Below are positions 34,137-46,368 of a stretch of DNA of 64,000 nt, piece by piece. The notes under the pieces are model-generated. The model was not told the DNA's origin. It saw only the letters and a program-made list of their open reading frames with translations, and made no database searches. Source of the stretch: Cannabis sativa (lineage: Eukaryota; Streptophyta; Magnoliopsida; Rosales; Cannabaceae); NCBI RefSeq assembly GCF_029168945.1, contig NC_083601.1:15156160-15220159 (forward strand), given 5' to 3'. The number at the start of each line of letters is the position of its first letter. Positions within the stretch are counted from its first letter, which is position 1. Made by a program: the position numbers and the translations under genes.

Positions 34137-37100
34137 CTCTATGATTTGCCTATACAAGTAGGAGATATCTAAGATTGAGGATTTATATCATTTAGGGATA
34201 GAATTCCGGGAATATAATCATATGCTTCATCTAATTTCTCAAGAGAAAATATGACTTTATATGATTTATAGACCATTCATCCAATGATATGTCATTAAGC
34301 TAATTCGAAATGAACAAGCTAAGAGGAATTAGGATAATTTCGTTTTATATAAGAATCCAACGATGCTCCGATTAGCGAGAGTCAAAGTAATCTTATTTAT
34401 ACAATCTTCTTGTTTCATATTGTAAAACACTAGTCTAAGTTGTCATCAATTGATGAACAGTTAGATGTTGCATATACAATATTTATCTTTCGAGATCTAA
34501 CACTATTATGTTAGTCTAATGGTGAAAATCCATTAGGGATTTATCTCATTAGAAAAACAAATCAAGTTAGACCAACAATGAAGATTCGAAATTAAACTAC
34601 AATTTAATAACAGAAAATAACATGGTTCAATACAAATTCATACACAATTCAGAAATTATGAAGCACATAGCAAATAGGAATGACAAGTGAAAACACTAAA
34701 ACATACAATCCCAAATAATTTCCAAGGTCTTCAACAAACTAATATCAGTGTCCCATTTAGGCGAGAGTCAGTGATACCATCCATTGAATAGAGTTGTCAG
34801 CTCATCTAAAATGATAAACATTCTAGCAACCTTTTATTCGATCAAGATTGGAATCCAGCGTTGTCCCGTTTAGGCGAGAGTCAAGGCTATTTTAATATAA
34901 TATTTATAAATTATAGTTAGAAGGATATAAAAAAAACGTGAATTATTTCCATCTTAGTAATAATTTCCATAAATATTTAGAAAAATATGCAATTTAAGTT
35001 GTTTCAAAATTAATTTAAATTAATTTACAACTCAAATTTAATTTTCTATAAATATATATTGCATTTCAAAAAATGAAGTTTATAAGAATACTACTTTCGA
35101 AAATGCTTTAAAATAAAATAAAATAAATCCTGGAAAAATTATCTTAATTTTATGTTGGCCCAAAAATTAATAAAAATTAATTTACAACAAAAATATAATT
35201 TTCCTATTTAATTAAATATTTAAGAAGAATTTCAAATATTTAAGTATCATGATGAACATCAACTTAAATATTAATTTTCTATTTAATTAAATAAACTAGA
35301 AAAATACTTCAAGCAAAACAGATAATAACTATCTAGACTTTCATTGACTAATTAATTCAATTTCTAATTATAATATATTTTAGTTCATTTATTTTAATTG
35401 ATCACTAAATAAAAAATCATTGATTTAAGTTGGTCCAAAATTAAAATAAATAATTTTCAACTTTAATCTATTTTTCAAATAAAATTCGAAAATTCTGCAT
35501 TAAATAAATGCAATTTCGAAATTGTGGGAAAAAGATTAATAAAATAAAATAAAATATATTTTGAAAATTATTCAGATTTAAGTTATTCTGAAATAAGATT
35601 CCAAACTTAAAATAATTTTCCACTTTAATTAAATAACATGAAAATAACAATATTTAAGTATCATGATGAAAATCAACTTAAATATTGAAATTTTCAATTT
35701 AATTAAATGTATTAAATTCAAGAAATAAATAATTAAGGATAGAGGAAACTTAATTATTAATTCTAGTTTAATACTAAGAAAATATACTAAACTTAGATTG
35801 TACTAAAATTAATTATTAAACAATTAATTTCACAATCAATGATATTTTCTTATTTTGATATTAGAAATAATAATTTGTACTAGAAATAACTATATAGAAT
35901 ATATATCATTAACTAAGTGTTTTTCTAAAATTAACTTTAAAATATTAAATGAAAAATAAATTTCATATATTTTAAAAGTTAATTATGTTGCTAATTCAAT
36001 TTTAATTAGGTTAGACTAATATAATTAACCTAATACAATTATTTAAATAAGGCAAATGGACCTTCACAATTGGGGTAGTTCATGTGAGGGGGAGCTGGGT
36101 TCAGTATGTCGTACCCACTTCTATTGGCCCCAACTCTCACACAAGGCCCAAAAGAGAGAAATTTAACCTTTAAATAAACAATTGTTATTCATTGAATAAG
36201 CCCAAATCTAATTGGGCCTAAATAAAATTGCTTATGTCAAATTTTATTTTAGCAACCTAGTCCATTTACTTAGTAAAACTTAAATGGGCTTCCTATATGC
36301 ATCTAAGCCCAAAAGCAAACATATAGGCTCACACAGGTCAAATGATTTGGATGGGTCCTATCATGTTACTAGGTTTACACAGATGAAAGAAGTACAAAAT
36401 TTACCTGTTACAAATTATTTATAAGATCTATTGACAATTGGACTATGATTAAAATCAGATCATTGGATCTCTCAACAAGTTAATCATAGCAATTTAGATC
36501 AAATAAATAATAGGTTTGTTAAAAAAATTTGAATAAACAATATAAATAAACAAACATTGTCCATGTAACAGATGTGAAAATAAGATATTAATATAATTAA
36601 ATTATTATTCTTAAACTAACCAATTAAATTTTGAAAATTTAGAGTTGTTAAAACAAACCTCAAAATTCTCAAAAATTAGGAAACTTATTTTAAAATATCT
36701 AGGTTTATTTGAATCAAATTAAATTAAATATCAAATAAGATCAACGATTTGAAAGAAAGAATCTTCAATATCACTTTCAAATCTTATAATTTAATAAAGT
36801 AATAAAATAAACCAATTTTAAAATAGATTTGGTTAGATAATTATTATTTTAGGAATAAAATAATAAATAAATAATAATTACCATAATTATATGTCAAAAT
36901 ATCTAAATTAAGCAATATTCAAAATTCTACAAAATATCTAAGTTATTTAAATATTTAACAAAATAACAAATTTTGAATTTAAAAATATTATGGTAAGTAT
37001 ATCTATAAAAATATCTTTGTTAATTTCAAATTTATTAATTATTTAATTTGTCATATAAGATAATTTTAATATAATATTTTAAATAAAAAGACAAAATTAT

Positions 37101-37852
37101 CTTTTAATTTAAAATATATTAAATATCATAATATCTAATCTTATAATTAAATACTATACAAATATTAAAGAAGTTAACAAATTTAAAATCTTACCATAAT
37201 AGGAAATATTTAAAATTGGAAATATTCCAAAATAGAAATATTTAAAATTGGAAAAAATTCCAAATTGAAAATATTTTAAAATTGGAAATATTTCAAATTG
37301 GAAATATTTAAAATTTGAAAAATTGAATTTTGGGAAACAATCCCATGAAAAATTGGATTTTTGGGGAAAAATCCCACAAAAATGGCAATTTTGGGCTGCC
37401 TGCCTAGGAGGCTGCACGTGCAGCCTCCAAAGGCTGCAAAAAGGCCCTTACGCGCGCGGAGGAGGGACCTTGCAGGGTCCCGTGTGCGGCAGACTTCGGC
37501 GTCTGCAGGGTGCACGATCGAGGTACGCGCGCGGATGGGGGGTTGTTCGAAGCACCTGGTGCATGTGTGCACCTAGCTTTGACATCCATGAATCTCGATT
37601 TTCCAAAATTCATAACCTTTTCAATTTTTATCGGAATCGAGTTCCATAAAAAACAAAATTGCTTAATTTTTCACAAGGAATCCAAATAAAATATTTTCAA
37701 AAATTGAAAAAAAATATTTTTCATGGAAAAAATTCGTACAACATAAACTTTCATCACATAAACACATAAACCAACATGAAACCATCCAATTCAACACAAA
37801 ACATATAAAACATTGTTTTAATTCATATTACATGAAAGTAAATCATTACCAT
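34137..37852 (-). other. Element C interior: long non-coding leader
   Basis: AT-rich, no credible open frame. In minus orientation it holds the GC-rich island (37385-37580), a conserved block around tgggttcagtatgtcgtacc (about 36050-36150), and three copies of the TTGACTCTCGCC motif (34863-34884, 34750-34771, and a variant near 34365-34386). Open frames across the GC island are compositional artefacts. Confidence 0.75.
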
Positions 37853-37865
37853 GGCTCTGGTGCCA
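37853..37865 (-). promoter_or_regulatory. Primer-binding site of element C
   Basis: On minus: tggcaccagagcc, two bases inside the 5' LTR edge. It resembles the initiator-Met tRNA complement (tggtatcagagc) used by plant copia elements, with two changes. Confidence 0.75.
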
Positions 37866-37867
37866 GT

Positions 37868-39717
37868 TGTTGGAAAATTTTTACCAGGATCTAGATTTAC
37901 TACCAAGTATGTTTGATTAACATCCTAATATGAATTCTAAAACAATGAAATAAACAAATAAGAGTTTAAGAAAACCTTACATTAGGTGCAGCGGAATATT
38001 ATGACTCCTTTTATTCAGATCTCTAGCCCTTGATTCCTTTCTGTAGCAGACCATTATCAAGATCAGAATCTAGATCTCTTTCTCTCCTTCTTTGATGCCG
38101 ATTTTCCATAGTCTTACATACTATGATTGAGGTAACACTTGATGTGTGTGGGCACTACTCATTCACTCAAGGAATTTCGAAAGTTTAGAGAGGAAAAGAG
38201 AGAGAGGGGCGGCATAGCTTTTCTCTGAAGGAAACAATGTGCAAAGTCATGAGTTTCCTGAAGCCAATACTTTCTATTTATAGAATGCCCTCTAGGTTTA
38301 GGTTAGAATTGTGTGGCGTTAAAATAATAGAAAAATAAAATGGTAAAAGCCTATGCATAGTGGGCGGCCCATAAAAGGAAATTGGGCCTCACTTTGCAAC
38401 TTTCCCATTTTGTTATTTTTCATTCCCATTTTCTCAAAAATACCAATTTTCCAATTTAACCTTTTAAATGCAAATTCTAATTATTTAATAACTTAAAAAT
38501 AATTATTAAATAATATTTCCATTTAATATATTTATTAATTTAGACATATAAAGTATCTTAATTAATAAATAAACCTAGAATCTCTTTTCTTTACAATTTC
38601 GCCCTTGCTTACTGAAAAGTCATAAAGTAGACATAGTCTAACTTTAGAATTATAATTGATTAATTAAAATCAATTAACTGAGTCTTACAAGCAGTATGGT
38701 CTCAACTAGTATGGGGACCATGGGTCTATATAACCGAGCTTCCAATAAGTCGAACCGAATTTACCAAGTAAATTCCCTAACTTATTAATTCCTTATTGAA
38801 TCCACTCTTAGAACTTGGAATTGCACTCTCAGTCATATAGAACGCTCTATATGTTCCATGATATAGACACGTCATTAGTTATCCATTGTTATAATCCTAA
38901 TTTGATCAATGATCCTCTATATAGATGATTTACACTGTAAAGGGATTAAATTACCTTAACACCCTACAATGTATTTTATCCTTAAAACACTTAATCCTGT
39001 ATAAATAATATTTCAGCTAAGTGAAATGAGTACTCCACCATTTATTTTCATTTAATTAAGCTCGAAGGAAATCATCCTTTACTTTCTATTCGCCAGATAG
39101 AAGCGATAGATTCCATATTTATGTTAGCGCTCCCACTCAATTGCACTACCGTGTTCTCAAAATGTACGTATCACCCTGACCCAAAAGTAGGCTTAACTAA
39201 CAAATCAAAGAACACGAATAACACTCTTGAGATTGAACCTAATCATATCAGGATTAAGATCATTTGATCTAGGATCAACAGGTGATATTGAATTGAATAG
39301 ATATTACGGTAAATTCTAATATATCTAATCAAAGTTCAATATCGGTCCCTTCCGATGTATACTCCATACATCCGATACTGGTAAACTTTGCCAATGTCCT
39401 GGAAAGAACATAACACTTTTCCAAGGTGTAAGGATACCTATCGCTGATTCTACCATGTCAGTCTAAATCCAGTGTTCTGACAAATCAGGGAATAAACTTT
39501 CGAACATATTATTAAGATTATATTCCACTGTGCTGACAACACTATAATCATTAACAAATTCATATCTTCTGGACTTAAATAGAATTCATACATTATATAT
39601 ATAATCATGAAATAAATCATGTGAACCATGCAACATAAAATGTTATTTTTGATCTTTATTAATAAGTTAATCTGATTATATTGAAATAGGTTTAATTTTG
39701 GGGCACAAAACCCAACA
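37868..39717 (-). repeat. Element C, 5' LTR
   Basis: Full LTR of 1850 bp, bounded by tgttgg and ccaaca. Collinear with the LTRs of A and B. Confidence 0.93.
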
Positions 39718-39885
39718 ATGTGTGGGCATGAAACTCTATCACTCAAGGTTTGAATATGATGAAGAACAATGAAGGAGGCTTGAATCACTATAGAAGGTGT
39801 ATCTCATCTACTAGTTATTTGACATAGAAAACTAGGTTTTATTTGGTTGAAGGCATCAAGTGGATGAGTGACAGCATCATGTTCC

Positions 39886-41795
39886 TGTTAGGTTTTATGC
39901 CCTAAATAAAACTCTTTACAATCTGATTAGTTATCAATATAAGAAATTTGAAGTGATTGATGTTTGCATGAATTTTACATGCTAATGGTTTAATATGTTT
40001 AATATGTTTATTACATTCATACACACAAAATCAGTTAAATCCAGATCATATGTTTATTCACAATTACAGTATCGTCAACACAGTGGAATGTGATTGTGAT
40101 CATATGAATCAAAAGTTTTGGTCCCTGTTTCATCAGTGTTATTGGATTTACACTAATGTGATAATCAACGATGATGTGTACTTACACTTGGAGTAAGTGT
40201 TATGTTCTTTCCAGGACATTAGTAAAGTATACCAGTTTCGAATGTATGGAGTATACATTGAACAGGACCGATATTGCAACTAAGTTAAGATATTACAAAC
40301 TTACCGTTATACATATCTTTCCAAGTCAATATTAGTTGATCTTAAGATTGAAAAGAATCTAAATCCTGATATGCTTGGGCTCAACTCAGGAGTGCTATTC
40401 ATGTTCTTTGATTTATTAGTTAAGCCTACTTTTGGGTCAGGGTGATACGTATATTTTGGGAACATGATAGTATGATTGAGTGGGAGTGCTGAACATAAAT
40501 ATGGAATCTATAGCTTCTACTGGTGTATAGAAGTTAAGTGATGATTCCCTTCGAGCTTAGCAAATAGAAGTAAATGGATGAGCTCTTGTTTAACTGACTA
40601 ATTATTAGATCACTAAACACCATTTACAGGTAGCTAAGTGTTTTAAGGGGCAAAATACATTGAGGGGTGAGAACGGTAAAGAAATCCCATCTCGATGTAA
40701 ATCATCTATATAGAGGATCTTTAAATCACAATAAGATTATAACAATGGTTAAATGAGATAGTATATTGGTATCGTGAAACATACAATATGCTCTATATAA
40801 GTCTGAGAGTGCAATTCTAAGTTCTAAGAGTGGATTCAACGAAGAATTAATAAGTAGGAATTTACTTGGTAAATTTGGTTCACTTATTGGAAGCTCAGCA
40901 TATAGATCCATGGTCCCCATTCTAGTTGAGAACATTCTGCTTGTAAGACTCATTAATTGATTCGTGATTGATCAATTATAATTCTAAAGTTAGACTATGT
41001 CTGATTTTATGAATTTTCACTATTCAGGGGTGAAATTGTAAGGAAAAGAGTTTTCTAGGTTTATTTATTTATTAATGGACTTTATATGTCTAATTAATAA
41101 TTAAATTAAATGACAATATTATTTAATAATCTATTTTAGTTATTAAATAATTAGTTTTGGCATTTAAAAGGTTAGAATTGGAAAATTGGTATTTTTGAGA
41201 AAATAGAGATAAAATTTGATAAAATTGCAAAATTAAGTGGGGCCTATTACAACACCTATGGCCGGCCACTTATAAGGGTTTTTCAAATTAATATTTTCAT
41301 TATTTTAATGCCAAATAATTCTAAACTTAAACCTAGTAAGTTGCCTATAAATAGAAAGTGATGGCTCATTCACAACACATGCTTTTCATTAGCTTTCTGA
41401 CAGAAATTTCTCTCTTCAGAAAAACTGAGCCTTTCCTCACTCTCTACCTTGGCCGAAATACTTCTCCCTCTTTTCCTTCATCTTTTTCGTGACCCTAGTG
41501 AAAGAGTAAGTGCCCACACACAGCAAGCAGTAACTCAATCATAGATTGGAAGACTGTGAAGGATCAAAGCTTGAAGAAGAAGGAGATTCGGGCTCAGATC
41601 TTGATTATACTCTGCTACGTAAAGGAATCAAGGGTTAGAGATCTGAGTGGAAGGAGACATTTATTCCGCTGCATCAATGTAAGGTTTTCTTAACTTTATA
41701 TGTGTTTATTTTATCGTTTTAGAAAGTTCATATTTAGGATGTTAATAAACATACTTGTGAGTAGATCTAAGATCCTGGTAAAATAATTCCCAACA
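39886..41795 (+). repeat. Element A, 5' LTR
   Basis: Starts tgttaggttttatgccc and ends attcccaaca. TATA box at 41346. It differs from the 3' LTR by scattered single changes and short indels (for example ttagg versus ttggg at the start); a 75-codon minus-strand open frame translates identically in both, which shows how close they are. Confidence 0.95.
41346..41353 (+). promoter_or_regulatory. TATA box of element A 5' LTR
   Basis: tataaata about 440 bp before the LTR end, followed by a CT-rich leader; an identical box is at 49677 in the 3' LTR. Likely the genomic RNA promoter. Confidence 0.7.
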
Positions 41796-41797
41796 AC

Positions 41798-41810
41798 TGG
41801 CCTCAGAGCC
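41798..41810 (+). promoter_or_regulatory. Primer-binding site of element A
   Basis: tggcctcagagcc two bases after the LTR; initiator-Met tRNA-like complement with changes, where B and C have tggcaccagagcc. Confidence 0.75.
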
Positions 41811-44800
41811 ATGGTAATTGATTTACTTGCATGTAATTTGGACTTTAAAACGATTATTTGTATGTTCTTTGGATGGTATCATGTTGTATTGAGTGTTATT
41901 TGATGATTGATTGATGATTGTGAAATTTTCGTGAAAAATAATTGTTATTTCGGTTCTGGAATTATTTTTGTTGGATAGTATGGGAAAAATTAAGCAAGTT
42001 AGCCTTTTACAGAACTCAATTTGGATTTTATTTGAATTAGTTATGATTTTTTGAAGATTTGACAAAATCGGGGGATTGTCTTGATAGTTTCACTTGCGAT
42101 CATGAGAACTGTCCGTACAGTTTCGAATTTTTTCAATTTTCTTCATTTTTTCATACTTTTTCATAGAATTAACTTCCAATTTTTTGTATGGTTTTATATA
42201 TATACTATTACTATTCCTAATTCAATTCTAATTATTATTTTGAATTAATTTAATTTTTTTTAAATTTAATTCAAGATATTAGTGTAATTTGAATTTGAAT
42301 AGAACTAGTATTTATCTTTTTGCTTAAAAATTTATTTTATTTTTTAAATTTGATTATATTTTTTTTAAATTTAAGGTCAGATTTTTTAAGATATTTAAAA
42401 TATCTTTTAAGATATTTATAATATCTTTTAAGATATTTAAAAATATCTTATCTTTTAAGATATTTATAATATCTTTTAAGATATTTAAAAATATCTTATC
42501 TTTTAAGATATTTTAAAAATATCTTATCTATTAAGATTTTTTTAAATCTTTTTAGATATTTTGACATTATTTAAATTTAAAATAAGATATTTATAATCAT
42601 GTAATTTTAAATAGATATAAGATATTTTGCTAATTTTTTTTTTTAAATTTTGTTATTTTATTTATTTAAATTAAATTTAAAATCTGAAAAGATATTTTAT
42701 TTATCTTTTCTAATTTTTATTTAATTTTTATTTTTAAAATAACATTTAATTTTTAAAGTAGTTAGCAAATTTTGAAATGATATTTAGGTTGGTTGAAACC
42801 TAATTTTTCAAAATGTAGGTTTAATTTTAAATATTTATTTTTTAAATAATTTCGAAATTTAAATTTATTTTTTTTATTTATTTTCGAAATTAATTAAAAT
42901 ATTTTTTTTTATTATTTAATTATTTATTTTTTGAAATTATTTATTTAAAATTAAATAAATCCTACTTCCAACTATCCAGCTAACATTGTTGCAGGAGTAT
43001 GTGTTTTTAGCTTGTGTGTAAGTTTTAAAAACCTATTATTACTTGATTGCAAAAAGCCATGGTTACTTTTTGCCAGATCTAATGATCTGATGGCTCCCTT
43101 GGTCAAGTTAATAATTTGTAACAGGTAAATTTTACAATCTTCTTTCATCTGTGTATGACCTAGCAACATGATAGGATCCATCCAAAGTGTGCCTGTCTGA
43201 GCCTATATGTTTATTTTGTTTTAATATAGATACATATAGGTTGTTGCTAAATAAAATGTCACACCATGATAGATTTTATTTAGGTCCATTTAGTTATTGG
43301 ACCTATTCAATTAATAACAGTTATTCATTTTAAGGTTAAATTCCTCTCTTTTGGGCCTTGTGTGAGAGTTGGGTGCCATAGAAGTGGGTACGACATACTG
43401 AACCCAGCACCCCCTCACATGAACTACCCCAATTGTGAAGGCCCATTTGCCTGATTTGAATAACTGTACTAGGTTAATTATATTAGTTTGACCTAATAAA
43501 ATTGAATTAGCAACATAATTAACTTTTAAAATATATGAAAATTTATTTTCATTTTAATATTTTAAAGTTAATTTTAAGAAAAACACTTTTAGTTTAGATA
43601 TTATTTCTAGATAAACTATTTGTATTTTTCTTGTATTTAATTAAATATAGAATTTTAACTAACTAAGATTCTTTCTGGAGCTTATTTAATTAAATATTCC
43701 TATTTAAGTTATAAATTAGTTGTATCAACTGATTTTTCTTAACTAACTTAAATTTGAATATTTGATTTAAATTTTAAATCAAGTTGAGGAATCTTAGGCA
43801 TTAGTTATTAAAGATTCTTAAGATATTTTTTAAGTTAATATCTTTTCAAATATTAACTTAAAATGGAATATTTTAGATATTTTTTGGTTGATATTTTTTT
43901 TTTCAAATATTAACTTCAAAAGATATCTTCAAATTAAGTGGTTACAACTTAATTTGTGATATTTAATTAAATCTAGATTTGAAATTATTTAAGTTTTAGA
44001 TTTTTTCTATATAACTTAAATTAGATATTTTTCAAATTTTTGAAAAGATACTTAGTCAAATAAGATATTTTCTAGATAGTAATTTCTAGACTACTTATTA
44101 TTTCTAATATTTAAATAGGAAAATATTATACTTTTGTGAAATTAGTTATTTAAATAATTAATTTTGGTACAATTTTATTAAGTATATTTTTCCTAGTATT
44201 AAATAGAAATAAATAATTAAGCCTTCTTTACACTTAATTATTATTTCTTGAATTTAATACATTTAATTAAGTTGAAAAATCTAAATATCTAAGTTGATTT
44301 TAATAATGATACTTAAATATTTATTGATTTTTTCATGACACTTAATTAAATAGAAAATTATTTTTAGGTTGAAATTTAATCTTTCAACTTAAATTTAAAT
44401 AATTTTCAATATATATATTTTTCTTTATTTTATTAATCAATTTCGAAATTTGCATTTTAATTATGCAATATTTTCGAATTTTTTGAAAAATAGATTGAGT
44501 TGTAAATTAATTATTTAATTAATTCTTGGACCAACTCAAGTCAATGATTTTTTCATTTAATTGATTAATTTAAAATAAGTGAATTTAAAATATATATTAT
44601 TAGAAATTGAATTAACTAGTCAAAAGAATATCTAGATAGGTGATATTTTTGCTTGAAGTATTTCTTTTCTATTTTTATTATTTTCGAAAATTGTATAGTT
44701 TTTATACTTAATTTTCGAACTCAATAAATATATTCTCAAAGGAAATTTTTAAGTTGCTAATTATTTATTTAATTCAACTTAAATTAATTTCCTTAATATT

Positions 44801-45507
44801 TATATTTAAGATTATTACTAAGATGGAAATAATTAATTTTATTTCAATCACCATCTAGTATAATTTTATAAATATTATATTAAATTCTTATTTTTGAATT
44901 TTAATTCTTAAATAGAATTTAATGAGATTTATTTATTAGAATAATAAAGAAAATACATTTTAAACAATGGGCTTTATTATTATTAAGATATTCGATCTCC
45001 ATTGTGGGTTTTACACCGCGTTTGTTTTAGTGAGTAATCCTCCCTAATGGAGGAACGTTCATTAGCAATTTCGCACCGTTTAATCTCGCATGATAAGTGG
45101 TTTGTAAGTGTTTTATATGGTATAGATCACCCTAATGGTGGCGACCATATTTGACTTGCAAATTGCGAAACAATGGTAGAAGCTCATAAGATAGAATAGC
45201 CTTGACTCTCGCCTAAACGGGACAACGCTGGATTCTGATCTTGATCGAATAAAAGGTTGCTAGAATGTTTAACATTTTAGATGAGCTGACAACTCTATTC
45301 AATGGATGGTAGCTTTGACTCTCGCCTAAACGGGACCCTGATATCAGTTTGTTGAAAACCTTGGAAATTATTTAGGATTGAATTTTTAAGTATTTTCTCA
45401 TATCATTCCTACTTGCCATGTGCTTATAATTTCTGAATTGTGTATTAAACCATTATTAATTTCTATTTGTTGATCTCTATTATTTTGTAGTATCCTGTTT
45501 TGTCAAA
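41811..45507 (+). other. Element A non-coding leader between PBS and Gag
   Basis: AT-rich, no open frame. Contains the tandem array (42382-42540), a conserved block at 43357-43450, CCTAATGG hairpins at 45038-45054 and 45128-45140, and two copies of TTGACTCTCGCCTAAACGGG at 45202 and 45315, the second ending about 170 bp before the Gag ATG. Confidence 0.8.
42382..42540 (+). repeat. Tandem array of self-complementary AAGATATTT-type units
   Basis: Units of about 21 bp (ttttaagatatttataatat) and 27 bp (ttttaagatatttaaaaata, then tcttatc) alternate to make a higher-order repeat of about 48 bp, present roughly three times. Each unit contains an inverted pair aagatatt/aatatctt, so the RNA could form serial small hairpins. 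I do not see it expanded in B or C. Confidence 0.85.
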
Positions 45508-46368
45508 ATGAATCCCATGTTATCACCGTTGACTGAAAATAAGCTGAATGGATCTAACTTTAATAAATGGAATGAGAACATTAATATTGCTCTCATAGGA
45601 GAAAGTGCCTTGTTTGTTTTAACTGAGCGAGTCACCGAAGTGCACAGGGATAATGCATCCAAAGCTGTGAAAGAAAAGTATGAGCGTTGGCAGAAGGCAA
45701 ATGACAAAGCTCTATACTTTATGCTTTCTAGCATGGTTGACACCCTCAAAACTCGGTTTTCTAAAACTGAGAAGGCTGCTGAAGTTATGACGAAGTTAAA
45801 TGAGCTATTCGGTAAGGCATCACTTCAGTCACGCTTTGACGCGACTAAGAAGTACATTAACGCACGGATGGAACCTCATCAAAACGTGCGTGATCATGTC
45901 CTCCTCATGTCCAGTTATTTCCAAGAAGCCCAGGATCATGGTGCTGAAATGGACAGTGCTACTCAAGTTAGTCTTATCTTGAATAGCCTGACTCCAGCAT
46001 TTCTACCATATACATCAAATTATGTCATGAATAAGAAGGAAATTGATTTTCATGAATTAGTCAATGACCTTCAAACTTATGAAAATTTGATTGGAGGACC
46101 CAAGAAGAAAGGGAGTAAACCTCACAATCCTGGTAATGGTAATGGGACGATGAAACCTGAAGCAAATGTTGCCTCTGCTTCAAAGCCCAAATCGAAGAGG
46201 AAGTGGCACAACACCAAGAAGCGAACAAAAGCCATGAAAAAGGCTGCTCCTTCTGGTGATACTACACTTAAAGGAAAGTGTTTCTACTGCAATGAGAAAG
46301 GTCATTGGAAACCCCGGTGTCCTAAACTTCTTGCAAAGAAACAAGGTATTTCCATTTATAAACTTTAA
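45508..46368 (+). CDS. gag: Copia-type Gag (nucleocapsid) protein
   Basis: An intact 286-codon frame. Residues 1-30 hold the typical start of plant copia Gag (KLNGSNFNKWNENI; compare KLNG-NY-W in the family). Residues about 50-195 correspond to the UBN2/Retrotran_gag_2 region (DATKKYINARMEPHQNVRDH, ILNSLTPAF, LVNDLQTYE). A basic Lys/Asn-rich linker follows, then a zinc knuckle CFYCNEKGHWKPRC at residues 258-271 (C-x2-C-x4-H-x4-C, all ligands present). Gag forms the virus-like particle in which element RNA is reverse-transcribed. The start is the first ATG after the leader (context caaaatgaat). Ty1/copia elements often fuse Gag to Pol; here the frame stops 15 residues past the knuckle. It is the only intact element protein in the LTR nest; B and C have no counterpart. 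Confidence 0.93.
   Translation: MNPMLSPLTENKLNGSNFNKWNENINIALIGESALFVLTERVTEVHRDNASKAVKEKYERWQKANDKALYFMLSSMVDTLKTRFSKTEKAAEVMTKLNELFGKASLQSRFDATKKYINARMEPHQNVRDHVLLMSSYFQEAQDHGAEMDSATQVSLILNSLTPAFLPYTSNYVMNKKEIDFHELVNDLQTYENLIGGPKKKGSKPHNPGNGNGTMKPEANVASASKPKSKRKWHNTKKRTKAMKKAAPSGDTTLKGKCFYCNEKGHWKPRCPKLLAKKQGISIYKL

Larger units (their letters stand above)
32984..39717 (-). mobile_element. LTR retrotransposon C, internally deleted
   Basis: Flanked by atgtg duplications (32979-32983 and 39718-39722). The 5' LTR is 37868-39717, read on minus. The primer-binding site is at 37853-37865 and a GC-rich island at 37385-37580. The long AT-rich leader shares blocks with A and B. The element then jumps at 34133-34136 from interior sequence into the middle of the 3' LTR (34136-32984). 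The deletion removed all pol-like sequence, the polypurine tract and roughly the first third of the 3' LTR. No Gag or Pol remains. Confidence 0.92.

Noticed and set aside
37154..37649. Overlapping open frames in the GC-rich part of element C (and 52337-52624 in B)
   Set aside because: Frames are open in several phases because of base composition, differ between C and B, and match no family.
39718..39885. A separate small element between C and A
   Set aside because: Joining it to 32703-32983 and, beyond A and B, to 62239-62621 gives continuous LTR sequence, so it is a piece of E.
40726..40953. 75-codon minus-strand frame repeated at 49047-49274
   Set aside because: It is antisense LTR sequence, present twice because the LTR is duplicated; no coding signature.
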